Below, one piece after another: positions 54,412 to 63,411 of a stretch of DNA of 64,000 nt. This DNA is from Hyphomonas atlantica corrig. (GTDB lineage: Bacteria; Pseudomonadota; Alphaproteobacteria; Caulobacterales; Hyphomonadaceae): contig NZ_AWFH01000056.1 of NCBI RefSeq assembly GCF_000682715.1, forward strand, positions 1 through 64,000, read 5' to 3'. Both the position numbers and the translations under genes were made by a program. Below the pieces are notes generated by a model that did no database searches, was not told the DNA's origin, and saw only the letters and a list, made by a program, of their open reading frames with translations. How positions within the stretch are numbered: position 1 is the first letter of the stretch; each line of letters starts with the position of its first letter.

Positions 54412-54731
54412 TGGACCGGGGCGACTCCAACGAGACGCCCAAACTGCTGAAATCTGTGTCGCGTGATGCCGGGCGTCATTTCTTTGATGCGCCCGCCAGA
54501 ATGAATCTGGATGATTGTATTCTTCGGCTGAAAGATCTCGCCGGCCTGGAGATCATTTCTCTCACGCCGTCCGAACTTGGCCACTGGCTATCTTTTCGGT
54601 TTGAGGGGCACGCCTTTTCCGCAAATGATCCATTCGGAGAGGTCTGGTTCTTTGCTGAAGATCCCGAGACGCCGGATGCGCTACTGCAGAAAATTGCACT
54701 CTGCGTGGTTACAACGACAAAGCCGTCTTGA
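54411..54731 (+). CDS. Hypothetical protein (106 aa)
   Basis: A soluble 106-residue protein, whose start overlaps the cpdR stop by one base, implying coupled translation. GLEIISLTPSELGHWLSFRFEGHAFSANDPFGEVWFFAED is beta-rich. I recognise no family; the linkage to cpdR hints at a regulatory or cell-cycle role, but that is guesswork. Confidence 0.6.
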   Translation: MDRGDSNETPKLLKSVSRDAGRHFFDAPARMNLDDCILRLKDLAGLEIISLTPSELGHWLSFRFEGHAFSANDPFGEVWFFAEDPETPDALLQKIALCVVTTTKPS

Positions 54732-54775
54732 CGCCGGGCGCTGAATTATCCATTACCCCTGCTTCCGACTGGATC

Positions 54776-54850
<75 letters not shown>

Positions 54851-54915
54851 TTTTCCAAAAGCTGTGAAACAAATTCCTGTCCGCTGCGTAGGTTGCGAAA
54901 ACAGCGGGTTTTCTC

Positions 54916-55191
54916 ATGCTTGATTCCGACTGGCCTCAGTCAGACATGTTTATCGTTTACTACAAGGGCGGCGACGTGCTGGAGGCGGAAAACGTCTCTC
55001 ATTCGGCGCGCAAGCTGGAGGATCGTCTGTTTCTGGTGTCCACGCCGGAAACCCAGTCAAAGCTCTATCACCACGTTAAACGGCTGGCTCAGCCGGATGC
55101 GCTGTTCGTCGGGCGGTTGGCAGCCTTGCCCAAGTTCAAGGGCATGAAAGCCGGTACCACGAAATGGGTCGGAAGCCTGATGAGCGCCTGA
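54916..55191 (+). CDS. Hypothetical protein (91 aa)
   Basis: A small soluble protein with YYKGGDVLEAENVSHSARKLEDRLFLVSTPETQSKLYHHVKRLAQPDALFVGRLAALPKFKGMKAGTTKWV. No signal or membrane helix. No family recognised and no obvious ribosome site near the ATG. It is convergent with purA, nine bases apart. Confidence 0.55.
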   Translation: MLDSDWPQSDMFIVYYKGGDVLEAENVSHSARKLEDRLFLVSTPETQSKLYHHVKRLAQPDALFVGRLAALPKFKGMKAGTTKWVGSLMSA

Positions 55192-55200
55192 GCGAGACCT

Positions 55201-56493
55201 CTAGGCCTCAAACGGGTCTTTCATCAGGATCACGTCTTCGCGCTCTGGCGAGGTGGAGACGAGGGCGCAGGGCTTTCCGACAAGTTCTTCTAGACGGCGA
55301 ACATATTTCACCGCTTCGGCCGGCAGATCGGCCCAGGAGCGTGCGCCCTTGGTCGAATCTTTCCAGCCGGGCATGGTTTCATAGATCGGTTCGACAGCGG
55401 CCTGGTCGGTGAGGCCAGCAGGATAGTAATCGATTTCCTTGCCGTTCAGCTTGTAGGCGACGCAGACCTTGATCTCGTCAAACCCGTCCAGCACGTCCAG
55501 CTTGGTCAGGGCGAGGCCGTTGACGCCGGAGGTGGCGCAAGCCTGACGGACCATGACGCTGTCAAACCAGCCGCAACGACGCGCACGGCCCGTGTTCACG
55601 CCAACTTCGCGGCCGATCGTGCCGAGGCGTTCGCCAATCTCATTGTCTTGTTCTGTGGGGAAGGGGCCCGCGCCGACGCGGGTGGTGTAGGCCTTTGCGA
55701 GGCCGAGAACGTAGGAGATTGCGCCGGGGCCGACGCCCGATCCGGCAGATGCGTTTCCGGCGACCACGTTTGAAGAGGTCACAAAGGGATAGGTGCCGTG
55801 GTCAACGTCCAGCATCACGCCTTGAGCGCCTTCGAACAGGATTCGCTTTCCAGCGCGGACTTCCTCATCCAGCAGTTTCCAGACCGGCTGTGCGTAGGAC
55901 AGGACCTTGTCAGCAATTTTCAGCAATTCAGCCTTCAGCGCCGGGCCGTCTGGCTCTGGCAGGCCAACACCGGCGCGCAGTGGGCGGTGGTGGGCGAGCA
56001 GGCGCTCGATCTTCAGGTCCAGTGCGGCCGGATCTGCCAGATCTGCGACGCGAATGGCGCGGCGGCCAACGCGGTCTTCATAGGCCGGGCCGATGCCGCG
56101 CTTTGTCGTGCCGATCTGGCCAGCGCCGAGCGCGCCTTCACGGGCAGCGTCGATGTCCTTGTGCCAGGGCAGGATAAGGGAGGCATTGTCAGACAGGATC
56201 AGGGTTTCCGGCGTCACATCAACGCCTTGCGCGCGGATGCCGTCGATCTCTTCCAGCATGTGCCACGGATCAACCACGACGCCATTGCCAATGACGGAGA
56301 GTTTGCCGCCGCGCACGAGGCCGGAGGGCAGCAGCGCCAGCTTGAACGTCTTGCCGTCAATGACCAGCGTGTGGCCGGCATTGTGGCCGCCCTGAAAGCG
56401 CACCACGACATCGGCGCGGCTGGATAGCCAATCGACGATTTTGCCCTTGCCTTCGTCGCCCCACTGGGCCCCGACAACCACTACTCCGGCCAT
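55201..56493 (-). CDS. purA: Adenylosuccinate synthetase
   Basis: PurA joins IMP and aspartate using GTP, the first step of AMP synthesis. The 430-residue protein starts [21 protein letters not shown], with the P-loop-like GDEGKGK, then [58 protein letters not shown] and the C-terminal [17 protein letters not shown]. All typical. The ATG at 56493 with AGGAG upstream is chosen over the longer frame. Confidence 0.98.
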   Translation of the reverse strand: MAGVVVVGAQWGDEGKGKIVDWLSSRADVVVRFQGGHNAGHTLVIDGKTFKLALLPSGLVRGGKLSVIGNGVVVDPWHMLEEIDGIRAQGVDVTPETLILSDNASLILPWHKDIDAAREGALGAGQIGTTKRGIGPAYEDRVGRRAIRVADLADPAALDLKIERLLAHHRPLRAGVGLPEPDGPALKAELLKIADKVLSYAQPVWKLLDEEVRAGKRILFEGAQGVMLDVDHGTYPFVTSSNVVAGNASAGSGVGPGAISYVLGLAKAYTTRVGAGPFPTEQDNEIGERLGTIGREVGVNTGRARRCGWFDSVMVRQACATSGVNGLALTKLDVLDGFDEIKVCVAYKLNGKEIDYYPAGLTDQAAVEPIYETMPGWKDSTKGARSWADLPAEAVKYVRRLEELVGKPCALVSTSPEREDVILMKDPFEA

Positions 56494-56649
56494 GATTCCT
56501 GCTCCTGAAAGTCCGCCGGGACTTGGGCAGGATTTGAGCGGCAATTGCAAGGGGAAGAGTGAAATACCTTTGTCGCAGGTGGGAGCGGATTCTCCTGTGA
56601 CCGGAGACGCGGTGTGCGTTCCGGCAGGGTGGGCGCATTGTCGGCTGGC

Positions 56650-56877
56650 TCAGCCGGAATCAGTCCAGGCCGATATCAGCCTTGCGTTCAGCAGACCGGG
56701 AAGGGCGGTCGAGAGTGCGCCAAGCTCGGCGTTGAGGCGAAACGCATTCGGCGCAGGACCCGCCACCGGGCTGGGGCGGCCCTTTGCCTTGAGGCGCTGG
56801 AAGCTGCGGGCGAGACGTTTGGCGGCAGCTTCAGGAGATTTCAGGAGGCGATGAAGCGCCCGGACGCGGGCGAGCAA
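56650..56877 (-). CDS. Small basic hypothetical protein (75 aa)
   Basis: The frame reads LLKSPEAAAKRLARSFQRLKAKG and ends NARLISAWTDSG; it looks like a basic helical peptide. The only upstream start in frame is TTG at 56877, with no clear ribosome site. The same frame is stopped by TAA at 56941-56943 and, upstream, holds the 59-residue frame below. I cannot tell whether it is translated or a remnant. Confidence 0.35.
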   Translation of the reverse strand: MLARVRALHRLLKSPEAAAKRLARSFQRLKAKGRPSPVAGPAPNAFRLNAELGALSTALPGLLNARLISAWTDSG

Positions 56878-56940
56878 TCTGGCCGTGGAGACCGGGCCGG
56901 CACGCGCACAACCATTGCGTGCAATTTCTGGAAACGGATC

Positions 56941-57120
56941 TTATAGGTTGAGTTGTTGTGAGGCTGGCAGGAGGGTGAGATGATATTCCACCGCGCCGGG
57001 AAATATGACTATCTCCACGCCGTCCGGCAAATCTGGCGAGGGCGCGCGTTGTTTCGGCGGTGCAAAGACAACATGCAGGCCGAGCGCCATCATGGCGATG
57101 AAGGAGGAATCCTTGCTCAT
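56941..57120 (-). CDS. Possible small protein (59 aa)
   Basis: ATG 57120 opens a 59-residue frame with a short hydrophobic stretch (IAMMALGLHVVFA) and a beta-like ending (DGVEIVIFPGAVEYHLTLL). It stops with TAA in the same frame as the 75-residue frame downstream. GGTGGC in front is a poor ribosome site. It is between purA and the alpha/beta-hydrolase gene. Low confidence. Confidence 0.35.
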   Translation of the reverse strand: MSKDSSFIAMMALGLHVVFAPPKQRAPSPDLPDGVEIVIFPGAVEYHLTLLPASQQLNL

Positions 57121-57189
57121 GCCACCAAGTGTGGAAGCAGGACGTCTCAGACGGATAAGGCGCGGAACTGCGTGCTGGGATCTGCCCGG

Positions 57190-58689
57190 TTATGCGATGC
57201 CTGAAAGGCCTGCTTCGGCGAGTTCCAGCTGCATGAACTCCCGCCATCTGGCGCCGACCCGCAACATGTCCGCCGTCTTTGCATGGAGGATTGCGGGCGA
57301 GAGGTCGAGCGGGGTGTCGCGCTGGGCCGCTACGCGATGATCCCAGAAGGGATGGAAGATTGCCATGTCGCGGCACGTGGACCATGCCCTGATCAGGTGC
57401 GTACCATCATCCTGCGGTGCCAGGTCCGGCAGGTCTTCATGATGGGCTGGCGGTACGGCGGCGGTCGCTGTGTTTCCGGGGATTTTGCCAGCGATGGCGC
57501 CGCCGAGGCCACGGCCAGTGAAGCCGGCATGGTCGAGCCCAGCAGATTTCAGGCCGAGCTGAATGTAGGTGGCGAGCGTGTCCAGGCTGATCGTTCCACC
57601 TTCAGGCAGATCGAATGAGCCGCCATGATGGGGCAGGTCAATCACCCAAACCGGGCGGTCCTTTGCCAGCTCCGCGGCCTGCCCCAGCATTTGCCCGCCG
57701 GATTGCCCCGCAGCATGCAGCAGGACCAGGGGCGTCTGACTGCCACCGCCAAGGCGGTAGGCGTGAAGCTGGCCGAAATTCGTACACAGATAGGTTCGGC
57801 GGAGATCTGTCGACGGGTCAGGTTTGACCAGCGAACCTGCGTTCGTAGACGGAAGGGCCTGCGTCGCGATCTGTTGTTTCAGGGCGTCTGCCTGAACACC
57901 GTAGCGCGCATCAAGACCAGCGCCAGCATGATGGACCGTGATGCACTCAGGCAGGCCCATGTTTATGAGGTCATCCGCAATGTTCTTTACCGGGCTTCCT
58001 TGCCAGCGGGTCATGATGGAGGGGACATTCAGCCCATCAAGATGCGCTCGCTTCTCGGAGTGGAGCGCAGCCTTGTACGCTTTGGCGTAATCTTTCCCCG
58101 CGAGCAGGTATCGCAGGAATATCGCATGCGTCATGTCAGCCGGCGCAAGGTCCAGCCCCAGGCGTTCGGCCGGATCATCCGAGTTCCACGGGAAAGAGAA
58201 GAACAATTGGCGACACATGTCCCAATAGGTCAGCAGGTGGCCGCCATCCCGGCGCGGCGTAACATCCGCGAAATAGCCATTGTCGATCAGGCGCGTCGCC
58301 ATTTCATCGGAGATGTGGCCGTTGGAATCCAGCATCACGAATCTGGCGCGATCCGGATAGAGCTTGCCGAGTTCTGCCGCAAACTGCGCACCTGTGGCGG
58401 CGCCGTAGACAAAGTATCTGTCAAAGCCGAGCGCCGTCATCACGTCATTGAGCACGACGGCGTAGTCGGAAACCGTGGGCGTTTCCAGCGCGATCGCATC
58501 CGACCAGCCATAGCCGGGCGTATCCATCGCGATACAGGTGCAGAGCGGGGAGAAGGCGTTGAGGGCGGCGCCCATCGCCCCGGAATGCTGCGGCGAAGGG
58601 TGCAGGACGAGCAAGGGCGGGCCGGAGCCTTCGGCGCGGAAGTGAATCTGGCGCCCATTGGGCAGGGTTACATATCCACAATTCGCCAT
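57190..58689 (-). CDS. Tandem alpha/beta-hydrolase-fold protein with both nucleophile serines missing
   Basis: The 499-residue protein consists of two alpha/beta-hydrolase domains: 1-290 (PLLVLHPSPQHSG, AMDTPGYGWSD, elbow VYGAATGAQFA) and 310-499 (LVLLHAAGQSGGQM, WVIDLPHHGGS, elbow GFTGRGLGGAIA). In active hydrolases the middle of the elbow is serine (GxSxG); here it is Ala in the first and Gly in the second. The oxyanion HG is HP and HA. Some relatives have GxHTG at the elbow. It is probably non-catalytic or works differently. Next upstream gene on the same strand is a flavin monooxygenase. Confidence 0.75.
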   Translation of the reverse strand: MANCGYVTLPNGRQIHFRAEGSGPPLLVLHPSPQHSGAMGAALNAFSPLCTCIAMDTPGYGWSDAIALETPTVSDYAVVLNDVMTALGFDRYFVYGAATGAQFAAELGKLYPDRARFVMLDSNGHISDEMATRLIDNGYFADVTPRRDGGHLLTYWDMCRQLFFSFPWNSDDPAERLGLDLAPADMTHAIFLRYLLAGKDYAKAYKAALHSEKRAHLDGLNVPSIMTRWQGSPVKNIADDLINMGLPECITVHHAGAGLDARYGVQADALKQQIATQALPSTNAGSLVKPDPSTDLRRTYLCTNFGQLHAYRLGGGSQTPLVLLHAAGQSGGQMLGQAAELAKDRPVWVIDLPHHGGSFDLPEGGTISLDTLATYIQLGLKSAGLDHAGFTGRGLGGAIAGKIPGNTATAAVPPAHHEDLPDLAPQDDGTHLIRAWSTCRDMAIFHPFWDHRVAAQRDTPLDLSPAILHAKTADMLRVGARWREFMQLELAEAGLSGIA

Positions 58690-58715
58690 TCACGCGTCTC
58701 CGATCTCGCTCGAAC

Positions 58716-58731
58716 TCATATTGTTATATGA
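58716..58731. promoter_or_regulatory. Palindrome TCATAT-TGTT-ATATGA between hydrolase and monooxygenase genes
   Basis: A perfect 6-bp inverted repeat with a 4-base spacer, in an A/T-rich patch 27 bases before the hydrolase start. It is repeated in part by ATATATCAATTGAG on the same side. This looks like an operator for a TetR- or MarR-like regulator, but none is adjacent. Confidence 0.45.
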
Positions 58732-58821
58732 ATATATCAATTGAGCAGGAATGGCGACACGGAATTTTGGCGGGCTTTATGTACGGCGATGCCCGTGATT
58801 GGGGCCCAGTGACCGGGGCCC

Positions 58822-60291
58822 TTATGGCACCAGCTCATAATCCTCCAGCTTCACCTCCGCGACGGCGTCGGCGTAGGCGCGGGTGTGGCCGGACCAGTTC
58901 TGGGTGATCTTGCCGGTGCCGGTCTTGTACCAGCTGTTGCAGGCCGGGTCGGCCCAGACCGTCTTGCCGAGCTTTTCCTGAAGGTCAGCATTGTAGGCGG
59001 CCTGTGCGGCTTCGGTCGGCACAAGCGCGGCGGCGCCTTTTTCGTCGAGCGCCTGCAGCGCCTTGAGCGTGTATTCCACCTGGCGCTCCAGCATGAAGGT
59101 GATGGAGTTGTGGCCGAGATTGGTGTTCGGGCCGTAGAGGACAAAGAAGTTCGGGAAGCCCGTCACGGTGATGCCGAGATAGGCTTCGGGGCCGTCTTCC
59201 CAGGCGTCGGTGATCGACTGGCCATCGCGGCCGATGACATCGACCGACCAGCGCCAGCCTGTGGTTTCGAATCCGGTGGCGAACGCCAGCACGTCGTATT
59301 TGTAGGTCTTTCCGTCCACGGTTTTGATGCCGTCCGGCACAATCTCTGCGATGTGATCCGTGATCAGGTCGACATTCGACTGCATCAGTGTGGTGAAGTA
59401 GTCGTCCGAGATCAGGATGCGGCGGCAGCCGACAGGATAGTCCGGCGTCAGTTTCTTGCGCATCTCTTCATCCGGCACTTGCTCGTGCAGATGATCCGTG
59501 GCGAGGCGCGTAAAGTGCGCCCGGCCCTCCGGTGTCCATTCAAAGGCCTGCCAGAAGAAATAGTCCGCATTCTCATAGATCAGCTTGCGGTTCATTTCTG
59601 CGAATTCCATCGCCTTGTCCGGAATGGTGAACATCAGCGCCATCTCCTCTGGCGAGATGAAGCGGTCATTGCGTGGGATGACCCAGTTGGGCGAGCGCTG
59701 GAAGACCCCGACATTGGCGCAGGTTTTCGCGACTTCGGGGATAATCTGCACGGCGCTGGCGGCCGAGCCGATAATGCCGATCCGCTTGTCATCAAGTTCA
59801 ACCGAATGATCCCATTCGGCAGAATGCATGATGGCGCCCTTGAAACTGTCCTTGCCGGGAATATCCGGCCAGAAGGGGCGGTTCAACTGGCCCAGCGCGC
59901 CGATCACCGCGTCAGCGGTCAGCGTTTCACCCTTGGAGGTGGTGATGGTCCACATCTTCGTCGCTTCATCCCAGACAGCCTTTTCTGCGGCTTCATTCAG
60001 GCGGAGGTTCGGGCGCAGCTGGTAGCGGTCCGTGATCTCTTCGGCATAGGCCTGGATTTCAGGCTGTTGTGGATACACGCGGGTCCAGTTCATCGACTGG
60101 GCGAATGAGAGCTGGTAGGCGGCCACAGGCACGTCGCAGGCGCAGCCCGGATAGGTGTTTTGAGCCCAAGTGCCGCCGACACGGCCCGCCTGTTCCAGTA
60201 TTGTGAAGTCGTAGCCGGCTTCCTGCAGCTTGATGGCGGCGGTCAGCCCACCAAGGCCAGCGCCGATAATGACAATGTGCTTGTCCGGCAT
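58822..60291 (-). CDS. Flavin-containing monooxygenase, Baeyer-Villiger type
   Basis: A 489-residue FAD/NADPH-dependent enzyme. FAD site IIGAGLGGLTAAIKLQEAG, NADP site GIIGSAASAVQIIPEVA, and the type I Baeyer-Villiger fingerprint FxGxxxHxxxW (FKGAIMHSAEW) are clear; ATGFETTGWRW is also typical. It converts ketones to esters or lactones. The adjacent hydrolase-like gene could be expected to cleave the product, but it lacks catalytic serines. The substrate is unknown. Confidence 0.92.
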   Translation of the reverse strand: MPDKHIVIIGAGLGGLTAAIKLQEAGYDFTILEQAGRVGGTWAQNTYPGCACDVPVAAYQLSFAQSMNWTRVYPQQPEIQAYAEEITDRYQLRPNLRLNEAAEKAVWDEATKMWTITTSKGETLTADAVIGALGQLNRPFWPDIPGKDSFKGAIMHSAEWDHSVELDDKRIGIIGSAASAVQIIPEVAKTCANVGVFQRSPNWVIPRNDRFISPEEMALMFTIPDKAMEFAEMNRKLIYENADYFFWQAFEWTPEGRAHFTRLATDHLHEQVPDEEMRKKLTPDYPVGCRRILISDDYFTTLMQSNVDLITDHIAEIVPDGIKTVDGKTYKYDVLAFATGFETTGWRWSVDVIGRDGQSITDAWEDGPEAYLGITVTGFPNFFVLYGPNTNLGHNSITFMLERQVEYTLKALQALDEKGAAALVPTEAAQAAYNADLQEKLGKTVWADPACNSWYKTGTGKITQNWSGHTRAYADAVAEVKLEDYELVP

Positions 60292-60372
60292 GCGTGTTTC
60301 CTCCCATTATTTTTATGGGAGGAAGAGTGTCACGACGCCTGCGTTTCACAAGGGGTTCCGCAGCGGGAGGGC

Positions 60373-60954
60373 TTAATTCCCGAATGCGTAGGTGGCGCGC
60401 AGCCCGATATTGTCGATGCCCTGATTGCGGCCATTGCCGAGGATCTGACCGTGGCTGAGGTGCTCGTAGAGCAGCTCCGCCCCCCAGGTCTCGTTGATCT
60501 CGTAATGAAGGCCGAATGTCGTGCGGAACAAATCCCGCGAGCCGAACAGGACGTGTTCCTCGGTGAACGCGTCGCCGCGCGGGTCGCCTTGAGGGAAGGG
60601 GCTGGCCAGTTCGCCATCATGGATGACATAGCCGACGCTCGGCTCGAAGGTCCATTTGTCGGCAAAATCGAACGACCAGTGCAGGCCGAACCCGCCGAAG
60701 CTCGTGTCGCCCTGCGTGTTCAGGCTGCCCATCACATAGGGCTTCGGGCTCCAGATCAGGTCGAGAAAGTCAGGAGAGGCGAAGAGGAGCTCGGCGCTGA
60801 TGTTCTGGCCGGGCTCCTTGTTCGCATTGTCGCAATCGAGGATGCAGATATTCTCCTGCATGACGCCGAAACGCGCTTCACTGAGAATGTCGGCGCTAGC
60901 GGCACCTGAAGCAAGAATGGACGAGCAAAGCAGGAGCGAGACGGCGCGTTTCAT
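60373..60954 (-). CDS. PagL-like acyloxyacyl hydrolase
   Basis: A 193-residue outer-membrane barrel: signal peptide (1-21, ...GAASA), then alternating strands, ending with LYEHLSHGQILGNGRNQGIDNIGLRATYAF. The His-x-Ser (HLS) and NxG(I)D resemble the PagL His/Ser and acidic residue, though the acid is Asp rather than Glu, from memory of the family. PagL deacylates lipid A at position 3. Cysteines CILDCD could pair. Confidence 0.8.
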   Translation of the reverse strand: MKRAVSLLLCSSILASGAASADILSEARFGVMQENICILDCDNANKEPGQNISAELLFASPDFLDLIWSPKPYVMGSLNTQGDTSFGGFGLHWSFDFADKWTFEPSVGYVIHDGELASPFPQGDPRGDAFTEEHVLFGSRDLFRTTFGLHYEINETWGAELLYEHLSHGQILGNGRNQGIDNIGLRATYAFGN

Positions 60955-61018
60955 ATGTTAACCCTATGTAATTTTCCCCAATGAAGGGAGCGAACGCCGC
61001 GCCGTCAACTCCGTTCCG

Positions 61019-61606
61019 TCAGGCTGCGCCGCGAACCCAGCGCAGGGTGGCATTTGCGACACGCTCGCCAAACAGCTCGGCTGTCTTCAGGTCTGAGGCG
61101 TCGGGGCCTTCCTCAGCGGACAGGTCAGTCATCGCCTGGGTTGCAAGTCCGTTATAGAAGCCGGCACGGTTCAGGGCGCCGGCGAAGTCGTGTCCGGAGG
61201 CGTTGAATCCTGATTTCAAACCGAAATTCACCCAGACCATGCCATGCTGGGCGGCGATGGTGGAGAATTGGTTCAGCGTGCTGGATTTGTCACCTGCGAG
61301 CGAACCGGAATTGGTGAAACCAGCAGCAATCTTGTCTTTCCAGGCGTCGGTGAACCATGCCTTGGAAGTGGCATCGAGGAATTGTTTCATCTGGGCAGAG
61401 GCCGAGCCCATATAGGTCGGCGCACCGAAAATGATGCCATCTGCGGCGTTCAGCTCATTCCAGGGGCCTGATTCGGGGGAGGCGAGATCTTCGGCTTTGT
61501 AGAGCGTGACCTCCGCACCGGTGCTGGCAGCGCCTTTCCGGACGTGTTCGGCGACCTTGGCTGTATGGCCGTAGCCTGAATGATAAACGATGGCGATCTT
61601 GGCCAT
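61019..61606 (-). CDS. WrbA-like flavodoxin-family NAD(P)H:quinone oxidoreductase
   Basis: A 195-residue flavodoxin-fold protein: KIAIVYHSGYGHTAKVAEHVRKGA binds the FMN phosphate, GIIFGAPTYMGSASAQMKQFLD the isoalloxazine side, and GFTNSGSLAGDKSSTLNQF completes the site. It resembles WrbA but is shorter at the C-terminus. Two-electron quinone reduction is expected. ATG 61606 has AGGAG upstream. Confidence 0.9.
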   Translation of the reverse strand: MAKIAIVYHSGYGHTAKVAEHVRKGAASTGAEVTLYKAEDLASPESGPWNELNAADGIIFGAPTYMGSASAQMKQFLDATSKAWFTDAWKDKIAAGFTNSGSLAGDKSSTLNQFSTIAAQHGMVWVNFGLKSGFNASGHDFAGALNRAGFYNGLATQAMTDLSAEEGPDASDLKTAELFGERVANATLRWVRGAA

Positions 61607-61720
61607 TTGAGAACTCCTTTGCGTGTTGAAAGGAGCAAATAGGGCGGGCCGATCCGCCGATCAGCCCGCCCTTGAAGCATAGTATCTATGCGCTGCGCGT
61701 ATGAAACGCGCCGCTCTGGC

Positions 61721-63316
61721 TTAGAATGTCAGCGCTTTCGCATAACGAACTTGCGGCAGCGCATCGAGCTTCTCGATCATGTCGGTTGGCGGAACAGCGT
61801 CTACTCCGACCAGTGCGATCGCTTCTTCTCCAGCAGCTGTGCGGCCGAGATGGAAAGTGGCGATGTTGATGTTGGCTTCGCCCAGCATCTGGCCCAGCGC
61901 ACCGATGAAGCCCGGCGTGTCCAGATTGTTGATGTAGAGCATGACAGGCGAGAAGTCGCCTTCCAGCGCCATGCCCTTCACTTCGACGATGCGCGGCTGT
62001 CCGGCGATGATCGTGCCGGCCAGTGTCCGCCAGCCGCCTTCGGGGGCGTTCTTGGTCGCTTTGGTTTTCACCTTGATGCGGATCAAGCTGTCATAGACCG
62101 GGCTGTCCTCAGTCTTCGTCTCGGTCAGCTTGACGCCGCTGTCGGCCAGTATGGCCGGGGCGGAGACCATGTTCACATCGCCGCGGGAGGCGCGCAGCAG
62201 ACCTGCGAGCAGGGCGGCCGTCAGCGGCTTGCGGTTCAGGTCAGCCACTTCGCCTTCATACTCGATGACGACTTCGTCATAGCCGAAGTCAGAGATCTGA
62301 CCGGCGAAGCTGCCAATTTTTTCGGCCAGCGTTGCGAACGGCTTGATGCGCGGGGCTTCTTCAGCGGTGATGGACGGCATGTTCAGCGCATTCGTGACCG
62401 CGCCGGAAAGCAGATAGTCGGCCATTTGCTCCGCCACCTGAAGGGCGACGTTTTCCTGTGCTTCAGTCGTCGCCGCGCCAAGGTGCGGCGTAGCAATGAA
62501 GTTTGGCGTGCCGAACAGGGCGTGCTCTTTCGCCGGTTCCTCGGCGAATACGTCGAAGGCTGCAGCAGAAATATGGCCGCTTTCCAGCAAGTCTTTCACC
62601 GCGAGTTCGTCGACCAGGCCACCCCGGGCACAGTTGACGAGGATGACGCCCTTCTTGGTTTTCTCAAGCGCCTCTCGGGACAGGACATTACGGGTTTGAT
62701 CTGTAAGCGGAACGTGCAGCGTGATGACATCTGCGCGGGCGAGCAATTCTTCAAGCTCGACTTTCTCAACGCCCAGTTCAACGGCGCGCTCTTCCGTCAG
62801 GAACGGGTCATGTGCGGCCACTTTCATCTTCAGGCCAATGGCGCGCTCCGCAACGCGGCTGCCGATATTGCCGCAACCGATCAGGCCGAGCGTCTTGTAG
62901 GAAACTTCCGTTCCCATGAAGTCTTTCTTCGGCCATTCGCCAGCTTGTGTGCGGGCATTGGCGGCCGGGATCTGGCGGGCCGCAGCAAACATCATGGCGA
63001 TGGCGTGTTCTGCCGTCGTGATGGCGTTGCCGAATGGCGTGTTCATGACCACCACGCCTTTGGCGGTGGCGGCTTTGATGTCGATATTGTCGACACCAAT
63101 TCCGGCGCGGCCAATGACTTTCAGATTGTCAGCGGCGGCAATGACATCTGCATCCGGTTTACAGGCAGAACGAACGGCAAGGCCGTCATATTGTGGAATG
63201 ATCTCGATCAGCTCTTCTTTTGAAAGGCCAACCTTGATGTCGGTTTCGATTCCGCGCGCCTTGAAAATATCGACGGCGGCGGGGCTGAGTTTGTCAGCGA
63301 TCAGGACTTTGGTCAT
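61721..63316 (-). CDS. serA: D-3-phosphoglycerate dehydrogenase
   Basis: SerA starts serine synthesis by oxidising 3-phosphoglycerate. The long form (531 residues) has the NAD fold (LGLIGCGNIGSRVAERAIG), catalytic Arg in VNCARGGLVDE, Glu/His in TPHLGAATTEAQ, an intervening allosteric domain, and a C-terminal ACT domain (VLYINNLDTPGFIGALGQMLGEANINI). It lies downstream of serC with a 95-base gap, so the two are likely one transcript. Confidence 0.98.
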   Translation of the reverse strand: MTKVLIADKLSPAAVDIFKARGIETDIKVGLSKEELIEIIPQYDGLAVRSACKPDADVIAAADNLKVIGRAGIGVDNIDIKAATAKGVVVMNTPFGNAITTAEHAIAMMFAAARQIPAANARTQAGEWPKKDFMGTEVSYKTLGLIGCGNIGSRVAERAIGLKMKVAAHDPFLTEERAVELGVEKVELEELLARADVITLHVPLTDQTRNVLSREALEKTKKGVILVNCARGGLVDELAVKDLLESGHISAAAFDVFAEEPAKEHALFGTPNFIATPHLGAATTEAQENVALQVAEQMADYLLSGAVTNALNMPSITAEEAPRIKPFATLAEKIGSFAGQISDFGYDEVVIEYEGEVADLNRKPLTAALLAGLLRASRGDVNMVSAPAILADSGVKLTETKTEDSPVYDSLIRIKVKTKATKNAPEGGWRTLAGTIIAGQPRIVEVKGMALEGDFSPVMLYINNLDTPGFIGALGQMLGEANINIATFHLGRTAAGEEAIALVGVDAVPPTDMIEKLDALPQVRYAKALTF

Positions 63317-63411
63317 GTGTCTGTCTCTTCATGAGCATTGAGGGCTGCGTCCCCCATCCTCAGCAGGGCCGAGGATGAGAGAGGGCAGGAAAAGCAAGTC
63401 TGGACGTGGCC

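Noticed and set aside
56831..57385. 184-codon minus-strand frame overlapping the hydrolase end
   Set aside because: It overlaps a supported gene and its translation is Arg/Pro/His-rich without domain features.
57625..58731. 368-codon plus-strand frame opposite the tandem hydrolase
   Set aside because: Arginine-rich shadow of the minus-strand gene.
58885..60108. 407-codon open frame opposite the monooxygenase
   Set aside because: Antisense shadow; the monooxygenase carries complete cofactor motifs.
61688..63223. 511-codon open frame opposite serA
   Set aside because: Antisense shadow of serA with low-complexity translation and no ribosome site.
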